Shown here in pieces: positions 1-7,979 of a stretch of 11,589 bases of DNA. Under the pieces are notes generated by a model. It was not told the origin of the DNA. It saw nothing but the letters and a program-made list of their open reading frames with translations, and searched no databases. The stretch comes from Bacteroidales bacterium UBA6346. GTDB taxonomy: Bacteria; Bacteroidota; Bacteroidia; Bacteroidales; UBA932. The position numbers and the translations under genes are program-made. The DNA lies in contig DJSA01000115.1 of assembly GCA_002438905.1 (NCBI GenBank), positions 1 through 11,589 of the forward strand, read 5' to 3'. How positions within the stretch are numbered: position 1 is the stretch's first letter; each line of letters starts with the position of its first letter.

Positions 1-38
1 CACCCGAGAGTAATAAACGATATTTTCTTTATCAGCAT
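1..38 (-). CDS. 5' end of a gene, probably a RimO/MtaB-type radical-SAM methylthiotransferase (partial)
   Basis: Only the first 12 codons and part of a 13th are in the window. They read MLIKKISFITLG and then TG, which would be Cys for two of the three possible codons that are not stops (TGC, TGT; TGG would be Trp). The string I-T-L-G-C at this distance from the start is the hallmark N-terminus of methylthiotransferases such as RimO and MtaB, where the Cys is the first ligand of the N-terminal iron-sulphur cluster. The ATG overlaps the folB stop as ATGCTGA, and a GGAGG box lies 6 bases upstream, so translational coupling is likely. The alternative is the signal sequence of a lipoprotein or exported protein, because Lys-Lys followed by a hydrophobic run and Cys also fits that. 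The family call is inference from very few residues; the gene start itself is well supported. Confidence 0.45.
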   Translation of the reverse strand, partial: MLIKKISFITLG

Positions 39-400
39 TCGCTTCCTCCGTCCATGGTGATTCGACTCCATTCGGCATTGCCGCCCTTCATCGGCGGATT
101 CTGCTTCGACACGCGGATTGAGAAATGTCCGAGGTGGGGGTATCTTTTTTCGACATTACGGACGATTCGTGCGGCGACATTTTCAACCAGATTCGACGGC
201 GTGGCCATCTCCTTTGCCGCAATCGCGTATATTTCAGCAAGATCCACCGTGTCCGCTAGATTGTCGGTCCTTGCGGCCTTGTCGACGTCGATCTCGGCCA
301 TGAAGTCAACGACAAAGCGGTTGCCGTGTTTCTTTTCATCTTCGTAACATCCGTGGTTCGAGTGGAATTCCATCCCCTCAAGTTCAAGTAAGCTTGTCAT
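32..400 (-). CDS. folB: Dihydroneopterin aldolase FolB
   Basis: FolB cleaves 7,8-dihydroneopterin to 6-hydroxymethyl-7,8-dihydropterin plus glycolaldehyde in cytoplasmic folate synthesis. From the ATG at 400 the protein has 122 residues, the usual length, and aligns nearly without gaps to the Staphylococcus aureus enzyme. Visible landmarks are NHG at 15-17, Glu22, the ARTDNLADTV stretch at 43-52, Glu73 (pterin-anchoring Glu in S. aureus) and the catalytic Lys99 in RVSKQNPP. The oddity is residue 54: the usual Tyr of TV-x-Y is Leu (codon CTT). A farther upstream ATG at 446-448 would add 16 residues not seen in the family and would overlap the methyltransferase gene by 41 bases, so I prefer the start at 400, which leaves a 7-base gap. 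The family assignment is firm; whether aldolase activity is normal is uncertain. Confidence 0.92.
   Translation of the reverse strand: MTSLLELEGMEFHSNHGCYEDEKKHGNRFVVDFMAEIDVDKAARTDNLADTVDLAEIYAIAAKEMATPSNLVENVAARIVRNVEKRYPHLGHFSIRVSKQNPPMKGGNAEWSRITMDGGSEC
45..49 (-). promoter_or_regulatory. Shine-Dalgarno box GGAGG for the partial gene at the left edge
   Basis: GGAGG on the minus strand ends 6 bases before the ATG at 36-38. It sits inside the last codons of folB, where it also encodes Gly-Gly. Strong Shine-Dalgarno boxes are uncommon in Bacteroidota, so its presence at an overlapping start argues for a real gene start. Confidence 0.6.
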
Positions 401-407
401 GTCTTTA

Positions 408-1235
408 TTATTTTCTATGTTTATCAATTCTGTGTGATGGCCCTCCATTCCGGCTTGTTACGGAGCGGTAGTCATCGATCTTTCGCACCAACTTTTCCGC
501 CGCACCACATTCCGGGGCCACACCTATTATATATACGCACGGGCGCTTTCCGATTTTGAAGCCGCTGCTGACCTTATGCCGCCATTCCCGGACCGGAAGG
601 GTTCTGATGAACTCGTCCGAGGTCGTTATGTCCGCCGCGATGCAGACGAGCGTGCTGTCCTCGCACACCGTGCAGATGTCGGAAAGCATCGCGTCGTTGC
701 GGTAGGGCGTCTCGATGAAAATGTGGCTTTTGCAGGTCGCGGAGACATTTTTTTCTATCGATTTCAATGCTGTACTGCGCTCCGCCGTCTTTGCCGGAAG
801 ATAGCCGCTGAACTCGAACGCCTGTCCGTTCAGTCCTGAGGCCATCAGTGCCAGCATCAGAGAGGACGGCCCGACGAACGGCACAACCTGAATCCCGTGA
901 CTCTGGCAGAGGGCAACCAACTGAGCACCGGGGTCGGCGACCGCAGGGAGCCCGGCCTCCGAGATGAGCGCCACATCGCCGCGCCGGAACAGTTCCAAGT
1001 AGGACTCTACCGTGGCGGCATCCGTGTGCTCGTTCAGCTCGTGGAACTCCAGAGAATCAATCTTGCCACGCAGGCCGGCCTTTGACAAGTAGCGCCTCAC
1101 CGTCCGCAGCTCCTCGACAACGTAGATGCCCACGCTTCCGAGCTGTTCCAGCACCGGAGCGGGAATCACCCTCTCCGGTTTATATTCCCCGAGTGGTGAC
1201 GGCACTAAGTAAAGTTTGTGTTCTATTTCTTTCAT
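408..1235 (-). CDS. SAM-dependent methyltransferase, YraL/RsmI-like (tetrapyrrole methylase fold)
   Basis: This is a 275-residue class III SAM methyltransferase. Motifs run in the order of RsmI: YLVPSPLG near the N-terminus (RsmI has TPIGN), EELRTVRRYL, FHELNEHT, ISEAGLPAVADPG, VGPSSLMLALMASGL with F-SGYLP after it, and IFIETPYRN. RsmI 2'-O-methylates C1402 of 16S rRNA. This sequence looks like the second Bacteroidota paralogue, with EEL in place of the RsmI-type EDT, so its substrate is uncertain. It lacks the DNA-binding-like C-terminal domain of E. coli RsmI and instead ends in about 35 polar, basic residues after VYIIGVA. An earlier GTG at 1251-1253 would add six residues; the ATG at 1233-1235 is preferred because LYLVP then follows at the normal distance. 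It sits 29 bases after tamB and 7 before folB, so co-transcription is likely. Confidence 0.85.
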   Translation of the reverse strand: MKEIEHKLYLVPSPLGEYKPERVIPAPVLEQLGSVGIYVVEELRTVRRYLSKAGLRGKIDSLEFHELNEHTDAATVESYLELFRRGDVALISEAGLPAVADPGAQLVALCQSHGIQVVPFVGPSSLMLALMASGLNGQAFEFSGYLPAKTAERSTALKSIEKNVSATCKSHIFIETPYRNDAMLSDICTVCEDSTLVCIAADITTSDEFIRTLPVREWRHKVSSGFKIGKRPCVYIIGVAPECGAAEKLVRKIDDYRSVTSRNGGPSHRIDKHRK

Positions 1236-1264
1236 ATACTTAAAATCTTTCACGTCTGAGGATT

Positions 1265-4200
1265 TTATTCTTTTCTCCGTGCCTTTTTTCCCTCCCTTGT
1301 CAGCTTCGTCTTCCGGGTTTTATGTGCCTTCAGCGTGTCCCGTGCCTCCACTTTCAGCCTGGTCAATTCCTTCTGGTCTTCGTCTTTTATCCCGTTGAAT
1401 TCGAGTTGATAGCCCATGCCGATGCCGTTACGCTGCAAGTTGTCAAGATAGTTCGTGTACTGGTCGGCCGAATGCGAGAACAGGTTCAGACGCAGGGTCC
1501 CCGAGCGGTTCAGCTTGATTTCAATGTCGATGTCGCCCACCACATCGGTGTTCGTTCCGCTCGACTTGTACTGCCTATTGCCGATGTTGCCGTTCACTAC
1601 CACGCGGTTGTTGAACAATTGGGTGGAGACTGCCACGTCAAACACATCGTTACCCTTCGAGTTGGGCTGATAGTTCAGCCCGAGGTCTATCGGTATGTCG
1701 AGTTTCTGGAGTATATTGTTCAACTGATTTGCCATCACTTCCGAGACATTCGAATAGAGCAACGTGGAACTGTTTACGATGCCGGATTGTTCGTCCGGGA
1801 GGAAACTGTTGGAGATAATGAGAGACAGAAACTGTTTCTGAATCTTGTCATCCGTGCTCAATGCACTCTCCACCTTGGACTTTACGGTCGGATCTATGTC
1901 TGGGACATTAATCGAAAATCCGAGGCGCGGATTCTTCAGTTTGTCCGAGATGTTGATGCCGCACTCCACTGTTCTCCTGGTGCCTACAGATGTCGTGTCC
2001 GCGATCAGAGTTGACAGCGATGCCTTTGTTTTGTATACCGCATCAATGTTCAGGTTGCTCTCCATGATGTCTCCATTGAATCGGATGGAACTGCCCTCCT
2101 TAATCTGAAAGTCGCGCGAGGCAAGTCCCAAAGCCACAAACTTGTAGTTTCCTCCGCTGATGCTGTAGTTACCGTTTATACTGAAGTCATCGCCTTTCAT
2201 CTTAAGCTCAATCTGCCCGCTGCCATTGGCTGACAGCATGTTACCACTCTCCCTGTCAATTTCCACGAATGTCGTCACTCCCGGCGTTGCTCCGACCTTA
2301 AGATCAAGACTGAAGTCCCCTGCTTTCTCGCTATCTTTCTTCAGTTTGTTCATCATCTCTTCATACGGGTCGACCTGGATAATCCTTTCCTCTTCCTTGA
2401 ACCTGAGCAAGTCTGTCGCCCCAGCGACGCTAGTGTTCGGAATAGGGATGTGCAGATTGCCCGTCTTTTCCGTAACCGCGTCAATGTCAAGCAAAATCCC
2501 GCTGAATGGGCCGCTGATTCTCACGTTGCCGCTCGCGAAGAGATGTCCGTAAAAATAAGGACTCTGGCTCGGAGTCGTGTCAAGGCACTCCAGATCCTTG
2601 ACGCTCACGTTCAGGTCAAGACCGGGATTCTCAAAGTTTCCGAATGTTATAGCCCCGTTTATATTTCCGGTAGAGCCAAACTTGTCAGTCGCAGTTATGT
2701 TGTCGAAATGTGCCCCCTCGTTGTCAATGCGCACAGGTCCGCTGACCTGATAGGGGACATTCGTGAACGCTATGCTGAGCACCCCATTGTCGATTCTGAC
2801 ATCTTCTGAACTAATTTCCGGTGATGTGATCGGTCCATCGAGAGAAATGTGTCCGGAAAGTTCTCCTTCAAACCTGTTGAAGATTTCGGCCACGAATGGG
2901 CGAGCATAGCTTATGTTCAGACCATCGAGAGTGAGTTCGGCCTCCAGACCGCGACTTGATGGTGTATATTTGGCTCTGGCTACAAGGGTGCTTTCCCCAT
3001 CTATGTCGTTGCTAGCGCTTATATTAAACTGATTGAACGTGCGATCCCATTCACACTTCGCGGCAAGAATGCCTATTTTTTCATTATCTATGTAGGTGGA
3101 ATCACAGACAACATCGAGGAGGATGCTCTTGTTTTCAATAGGGGAGACGAGCATTGCCATCCCCGTAAGCTTGCCCTGAAGCCTAGGATTTGGGGTCATC
3201 AGCGAATTCACAATCCCTATGTCGAAGCGGTCAAGCTCCATTGACAGCGTGTCAGCCGCGGATTTGGAGATCTTGCCATAGGCCGACATGCGCTGTTCAT
3301 CGCTATTAAGTTCAAATGATTCTACCTCAACTCCATCTCCGGTGACTATGAATTCCGACTCATGTATGCTCCACCGCCTTGAGTTGAGGTGTATTGTGGA
3401 CGGAAGCAGGCGTATGCCGAGCCTGAGATCATCATCTTCGTCACGCGAAATCTCCCCGAGCGCGTATATCTCACCCCTGTTGTCCAGTTCGCCATTGTTG
3501 TCATATTGGAATCCCACGCCGAGACGATTGTTGTCTGCATACATTTTCAAAATGCTGTTCTCGAGCGAAGCAAAGTTTCCGAGGTGTATGATGTCCGCTA
3601 TGGCACTTCCCGTGAGATTCTCGTCATTGTTGTTGAATTCGGCTCTGAAGTTTTTAAGATAATTCCCATTGAAAGCGATTCTCGAAGAGCGTACGTTCGT
3701 GCTGAAACGTCCTTCTGAAGTTATGTTGAACTTGACTTTTGTACTGTCTGCTATGTACATTCCAGGTGCGAGGAACGACAATAGACCCCGAGAATCATGG
3801 AAATCAAGTCCTATGTCGTAGCTTCTTCCGGCCCAGTCTCCAACCGGCATGCCGGAGAGCAGCGGCATGTCACGTCTCACTGTTATGTCTTGAAGATCAT
3901 TGATGAATTCACTCGGTGAGCCGGTTCCGTTGTAGAGCGCATCGAGAAAATTTGAACTAAACTTTATCCTGAATGCTCCGTCCTTTGTGATTGACGTGAG
4001 TTCCGCATCGCCTATATCGTGCACTCCGGAGGCATTCTCAAGGACGAGTCCTCCGAGTTCAATCTTGCCTATCAAATCCTTTCCTCCCGCTCTGATGAAG
4101 TTGGCTCCAGTCCTGAACCTGAGTCTCGAGATCCGCCTATTGTCGAGTTTGAGGGCGTGCAGATCCGCATGCCCGACATTTGCGTAAAACTTGTAGAGGC

Positions 4201-5851
4201 TGTTATTAGTGTTCTTTGACAATGCGAACGTCCCTTGAAACAGAAAGTTGAGATTAGGATCGTTGCAGATAAACTTACCATCGAAAGCATCCTCTGTGAG
4301 TTCTCCCGCAGCCGCGATTCCGCTGTAATCATATCCCAACAGATTAAGGCGCCCAACCTTCAGGGAATCAATGTGTATTTGCATCTTTGTCCCCCTGTCG
4401 TCCGGCATTGTCATTTTTACCCCAGTCTCCATGCTGCATTGGCGCACCATCTCTGTCCCAGCAATCTTTCCTATGTTAAGATCTTTCGTCCGTACTCTGG
4501 CATCCATCAGTATAGGCCTGTCCTTCCTGATGAGATTGTGAAACTTGACGTCAGCACCAAGAGTCCCTATCAGCGAATTTATACCGGCCCGTATGTGCAT
4601 GTCATTTATGGGTCCGTTAACGCGGCAGTCCGCCATAAACCGTTGTCCTTTAGCAAACTTATGGAAATCAATCCTTTGAGGTGTCCATGCGTTTACCATT
4701 CTGTCAATTCCCCGTGATGTGAACATGCAGTTATATAGCCTTGCGTCAATAGACATTTTTCCAAGGTCAGGAATGTCTCCTAGGTGCCCGTCTACCGTTC
4801 CTGCGAAGCTGCCGTCATCAAGACACATTCTCACTTTCCTAATGTCCATATCCCTCACCGGACCGCTGAGGTTTCCGGAATATATCCGAGCCTTCAGCCC
4901 AGTGTCCTTCAGTGCCGGGGCGAAAAATGCGATTGTCCGGAAATCAAGTAGACTTTCTTCGATCACCCCGTCCATACGCACTTTGTTTATGTAGTCGGAG
5001 AAATCCTTAACATTCTCGTAACTCATCATATATAAGGGAATGTCCAACGAAGAGAAATCGTCCTGCATCCTTATGTTCCTGACAATAGTTTTGCCCCTTT
5101 CTATTCTTGCTTCTCCGCTGATATTCAGGCAGTTGAACCCGCTTCGCTCGTTGAACGACATCCTCGACACAATTCCGGTGACAATGCCGCCTTTCATCCT
5201 CAAATTTTTTCCGCGAAGGTCGATGTTGTTGATTTCCAGATCTGTCCAGTCAATGCCTATCTGTTTGGGCAAGGCTTCTCCCTTTTCCGATGGCATGTAT
5301 GTCCCCTTGACAACCTTGGCATTCGGGCCGAAATTCAGCATCCGAAATCCCATATTCTCGATTCTGACATCACGGATTGAGAATACATCCTTGTCGCTCA
5401 ATGGTTTGGGCTCTTTCTTTTCGGATGAGGCAACCCCGAAAATCCTAGTGAGATTTATCGCATTGCCCTCAAGCACTAGGTTCATCTGAGCATCCCTGAT
5501 ACGTGCCTGCGAGACTTCCAGACCTCCACCGGTGAATAGCCCTTTCAGGGAAAATCCGGCAATCACTGTCCTTGCCTGGAAAAATGTGTCAACAGGTGTC
5601 TTTTCAGTTCCAGCTGGGATGAATGGGCTGCTGTCAATAATAAGAATATCCTCCAAGACCAGCGTGCTGAAAGGCTTAAGATGTATCTTACCGATTCTGA
5701 TGTCAGCGGGAATGGATTCCTTCAGCTTTGCCGTGACTTTGCTGGCCACAAACGTCTGAACGCGCGGAGACTGTAGCATTATGAACGCTGCACCCAAAAG
5801 CACAGCGATCGTCACAAGGACAATCTTAAGGATATGAAAGAATTTCTTCAA
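1265..5851 (-). CDS. tamB: TamB-family translocation and assembly module protein
   Basis: This is a 1528-residue AsmA/TamB-type protein that would span the periplasm, anchored in the inner membrane. Residues about 8-26 form the one N-terminal transmembrane helix, followed by the AsmA-like opening (VASKVTAKLKESIPADIRIG, then repeated short beta strands). The middle, to about 1050, is the long repetitive beta-rich groove region. The conserved C-terminal domain (about 1055-1486) includes ITATDKFGSTGNINGAI, FSINGNYSISGGNYKF and GNIGNRQYK, ending at GIGMGYQLEFN. TamB proteins work with BamA/TamA-type barrels in outer-membrane assembly and as bridges for lipid transfer; no barrel partner is in this window. 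The last 42 residues are a highly charged Lys/Arg/Glu tail. The start is TTG, the first codon after an in-frame TAG, supported by a GGAG box and by the need for the membrane anchor. It follows the peptidase gene by 38 bases. Confidence 0.93.
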   Translation of the reverse strand: MKKFFHILKIVLVTIAVLLGAAFIMLQSPRVQTFVASKVTAKLKESIPADIRIGKIHLKPFSTLVLEDILIIDSSPFIPAGTEKTPVDTFFQARTVIAGFSLKGLFTGGGLEVSQARIRDAQMNLVLEGNAINLTRIFGVASSEKKEPKPLSDKDVFSIRDVRIENMGFRMLNFGPNAKVVKGTYMPSEKGEALPKQIGIDWTDLEINNIDLRGKNLRMKGGIVTGIVSRMSFNERSGFNCLNISGEARIERGKTIVRNIRMQDDFSSLDIPLYMMSYENVKDFSDYINKVRMDGVIEESLLDFRTIAFFAPALKDTGLKARIYSGNLSGPVRDMDIRKVRMCLDDGSFAGTVDGHLGDIPDLGKMSIDARLYNCMFTSRGIDRMVNAWTPQRIDFHKFAKGQRFMADCRVNGPINDMHIRAGINSLIGTLGADVKFHNLIRKDRPILMDARVRTKDLNIGKIAGTEMVRQCSMETGVKMTMPDDRGTKMQIHIDSLKVGRLNLLGYDYSGIAAAGELTEDAFDGKFICNDPNLNFLFQGTFALSKNTNNSLYKFYANVGHADLHALKLDNRRISRLRFRTGANFIRAGGKDLIGKIELGGLVLENASGVHDIGDAELTSITKDGAFRIKFSSNFLDALYNGTGSPSEFINDLQDITVRRDMPLLSGMPVGDWAGRSYDIGLDFHDSRGLLSFLAPGMYIADSTKVKFNITSEGRFSTNVRSSRIAFNGNYLKNFRAEFNNNDENLTGSAIADIIHLGNFASLENSILKMYADNNRLGVGFQYDNNGELDNRGEIYALGEISRDEDDDLRLGIRLLPSTIHLNSRRWSIHESEFIVTGDGVEVESFELNSDEQRMSAYGKISKSAADTLSMELDRFDIGIVNSLMTPNPRLQGKLTGMAMLVSPIENKSILLDVVCDSTYIDNEKIGILAAKCEWDRTFNQFNISASNDIDGESTLVARAKYTPSSRGLEAELTLDGLNISYARPFVAEIFNRFEGELSGHISLDGPITSPEISSEDVRIDNGVLSIAFTNVPYQVSGPVRIDNEGAHFDNITATDKFGSTGNINGAITFGNFENPGLDLNVSVKDLECLDTTPSQSPYFYGHLFASGNVRISGPFSGILLDIDAVTEKTGNLHIPIPNTSVAGATDLLRFKEEERIIQVDPYEEMMNKLKKDSEKAGDFSLDLKVGATPGVTTFVEIDRESGNMLSANGSGQIELKMKGDDFSINGNYSISGGNYKFVALGLASRDFQIKEGSSIRFNGDIMESNLNIDAVYKTKASLSTLIADTTSVGTRRTVECGINISDKLKNPRLGFSINVPDIDPTVKSKVESALSTDDKIQKQFLSLIISNSFLPDEQSGIVNSSTLLYSNVSEVMANQLNNILQKLDIPIDLGLNYQPNSKGNDVFDVAVSTQLFNNRVVVNGNIGNRQYKSSGTNTDVVGDIDIEIKLNRSGTLRLNLFSHSADQYTNYLDNLQRNGIGMGYQLEFNGIKDEDQKELTRLKVEARDTLKAHKTRKTKLTREGKKARRKE

Positions 5852-5859
5852 CTATTGTT

Positions 5860-5863
5860 CTCC
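5860..5863 (-). promoter_or_regulatory. Shine-Dalgarno box GGAG fixing the TTG start of tamB
   Basis: GGAG lies 8 bases upstream of the TTG at 5849-5851 on the minus strand. An in-frame TAG directly precedes the TTG, so no earlier start exists in this frame. The next in-frame ATG (residue 26) would remove most of the membrane anchor. A five-codon reading frame (Met-Asn-Gly-Glu-Gln-stop) overlaps this box and ends at that TAG; it is probably fortuitous. Confidence 0.6.
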
Positions 5864-5889
5864 GTTCATCACCGTATGGCAGCCGACCT

Positions 5890-7863
5890 TTATCTGAGGT
5901 ATTCTTCAAAGTATTCTGTCACCTTGTTCATCAGATGTATCCGGTTTCGTCCGAACACATTGTGCTTAGCTGTCGGGTATGGGAAATAATCCACCGGTAT
6001 CTCGAGATCAATGCACTTCTGGATGAAACTGAGGCTGTGCTCCCAAACGACAGTGTCATCGATAGCGCCCTGGCAGATAAGCAGTTTGCCTTTTAAGTCC
6101 TGCGCCTTGTTCATAAGACTTGTACTTTCATATCCCGTGGAATTGGCGTCAGGGTGGTCCATATACCTTTCCCCATACATGACCTCATACCATTTCCAGT
6201 CGATCACCGGACCTCCGGCTACACCGGCCTTGAATACATCCGGGTGGTTTGTCATAAGCGAGATTGTCATGAATCCACCATAGCTCCATCCGTGCACACC
6301 GATCCTCTCCCTGTCAACATACGGAAGGCTCCTTAACATCGAGATTCCTTCCATCTGATCCTCCATTTCAGCCTTTCCGCACTGCCTCCAGATGGCTTTT
6401 TCGTATTCTGCTCCGCGATAGAGAGTCCCCCTATTGTCTTGGACATAGACAAGATAGCCGCGCTGCGCCATGAGCATCTCCCAATAGCGCAGTTCGCCAA
6501 GCCAGGAGTTGTTCACTAGTTGCGAGTGCGGTCCTCCGTAGACATATAGGATGACAGGATATTTCTTCGTCGGGTCGAAGTCTTTGGGCTTGACAAGCCG
6601 GTAGTAATTGTCGAATTTTCCATCTGCGCTCTTTATCGTTCCGAGGTCTATTTCGCAGAATCCGAAGGGCTTCGTATTGTCCTCAGCGCGGAAGAGCACT
6701 TCCTTTTCTCCTATGAAGATCCCGTCCTTTCCGACTTTTCTTGACATCGAGCATTTCTGGACAGTGTATGGAACATTAAGGCTGCTGTACATCTCGTAGA
6801 ATGCCCCGCAGTCAGATTCCATCTTCATGACTTCATGCCATCCCGGTTCGGAAGTAAGCCTCTGGGCGGTGAATTTACGAGGAGTGCTGAACTCTCCTTT
6901 TCTGTTTCTGAGAAGTGCAGTTCTGAAAACGTGCTTTTCGATTGGACTGACCTCATAGGAGTAATAATAAACCCATTTTCCGTCGTTGGCGATATATTCC
7001 ACATCGGCATCGACTTGGGTGATGCGCTCAATCTTTCCGTCAAGGCTGCAGAGATAGAGGTTGCGAAATCCGTCGCGGTTGTCGGTGCGGTAGATGAACT
7101 GTGTCGCAGAATGTCCGTCCGTGGCCTTCGCGTCAGTTATGAACCAAAGAGGGTCACTCGGCTCGACATATCTCTCGTTTGATTCGGACAATATCGTCCC
7201 GAGGCATTCCCCAGTGGATGCATCGTAGCGATTGAGGTGCATTTCCTTTTGGCTTCGCGCAAGTACTTGTATCAGAATCTCCTTGGAGTCTGGAGCCCAA
7301 CTGATGTTCGTCAGATAGCGCTCGGGTGTGAAATCCGTGACTTTCATGTAGACTATGCTGCTGTCTCTAAGGTCATAGACTCCGAGCGTTATGAGTTCAG
7401 AATTCATACCTGCCATGGGATATCTGATTTTTCGCAGTGACCCGGTGCGTGTTGTTATGTCCAACAGCGGGAATTCAGTAACCGCACGCTCGTCCTTCCG
7501 GTAAAAAGCCAACTTCAGGCTATCCGGAGACCAGAAAAGACCCCCGTTGATTCCGAACTCATTACGGCTCACTGTCTCACCATAGACGATGCCTGGTTCA
7601 TCCGCCTTCACAACTGTTTTCCCGTCCACGCTGATCCGCGACAGCCCATCGATTCTCTCGCTGACAGCCCTCTCTGCGGCTTTGCCCGTCTCCATCCAAT
7701 CAAACTTGGGAAATTTGGTTCTCAGCCCTTTACCGAGCACAGCCTCTTCCATTGTAAGACTCTTTCCCTCCTGCGCCTCACGCGTCGCAAATACTCCCGG
7801 CTGCGCATTCAACCCCCAGCATATCGTAGATATGAACAATATGCTTGTTGTGAATCTTCTCAT
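5890..7863 (-). CDS. S9B serine peptidase, prolyl tripeptidyl-peptidase/DPP4-like, exported
   Basis: This 657-residue exported serine peptidase of the DPP4 family would trim peptides after proline in the periplasm. Residues 1-20 are a signal peptide (Arg-Arg, hydrophobic core, LNAQ cleavage region). A beta-propeller follows, with NEFG at 101-104, FWSP at 110-113 and RYPMAGM at 147-153. The C-terminal alpha/beta hydrolase has VYGGPH at 441-446, the nucleophile elbow GWSYGG with Ser527, Asp602 and His634. Glu102 and Glu560 fall where P. gingivalis PtpA has the Glu residues (205 and 636, from memory) that hold the substrate N-terminus. The canonical DPP4 string of three Glu after Tyr is here Tyr-Gly-Glu-Thr. 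This favours tripeptidyl over dipeptidyl cleavage, by inference. The propeller is about 80-90 residues short before Glu102. The ATG has an A-rich upstream stretch (AAAAAGAGT), normal for this phylum. It is the likely first gene of the left operon. Confidence 0.9.
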   Translation of the reverse strand: MRRFTTSILFISTICWGLNAQPGVFATREAQEGKSLTMEEAVLGKGLRTKFPKFDWMETGKAAERAVSERIDGLSRISVDGKTVVKADEPGIVYGETVSRNEFGINGGLFWSPDSLKLAFYRKDERAVTEFPLLDITTRTGSLRKIRYPMAGMNSELITLGVYDLRDSSIVYMKVTDFTPERYLTNISWAPDSKEILIQVLARSQKEMHLNRYDASTGECLGTILSESNERYVEPSDPLWFITDAKATDGHSATQFIYRTDNRDGFRNLYLCSLDGKIERITQVDADVEYIANDGKWVYYYSYEVSPIEKHVFRTALLRNRKGEFSTPRKFTAQRLTSEPGWHEVMKMESDCGAFYEMYSSLNVPYTVQKCSMSRKVGKDGIFIGEKEVLFRAEDNTKPFGFCEIDLGTIKSADGKFDNYYRLVKPKDFDPTKKYPVILYVYGGPHSQLVNNSWLGELRYWEMLMAQRGYLVYVQDNRGTLYRGAEYEKAIWRQCGKAEMEDQMEGISMLRSLPYVDRERIGVHGWSYGGFMTISLMTNHPDVFKAGVAGGPVIDWKWYEVMYGERYMDHPDANSTGYESTSLMNKAQDLKGKLLICQGAIDDTVVWEHSLSFIQKCIDLEIPVDYFPYPTAKHNVFGRNRIHLMNKVTEYFEEYLR

Positions 7864-7946
7864 ACTCTTTTTGCGTTTTTAATTTTATATTCAATATGGA
7901 ATCTTGCAACCATATAATACAGAAATGATTACCAAAGGGGTAAAAT

Positions 7947-7954
7947 CAAAGATA
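7947..7954 (-). promoter_or_regulatory. Promoter -7 box TATCTTTG upstream of the peptidase-tamB operon
   Basis: TATCTTTG on the minus strand matches the Bacteroidota -7 consensus TAnnTTTG exactly. It lies 83 bases before the peptidase ATG, giving a leader of roughly 75-80 bases, and 25 bases past the stop of the preceding gene. I do not find a convincing -33 TTTG at 19-21 bases upstream, so the call rests on the -7 box and its position. Confidence 0.4.
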
Positions 7955-7979
7955 TGGAGTGCAAGGCGCTCCGTCTTAA

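Noticed and set aside
1322..2014. A 230-codon open frame on the plus strand inside tamB
   Set aside because: It is antisense to the conserved C-terminal domain of TamB, has no recognisable motif and no start signals, and fits a shadow frame.
5849..5872. A five-codon leader peptide (Met-Asn-Gly-Glu-Gln) before tamB
   Set aside because: It is too short to tell from chance and overlaps the ribosome site of tamB; mentioned only as a note.
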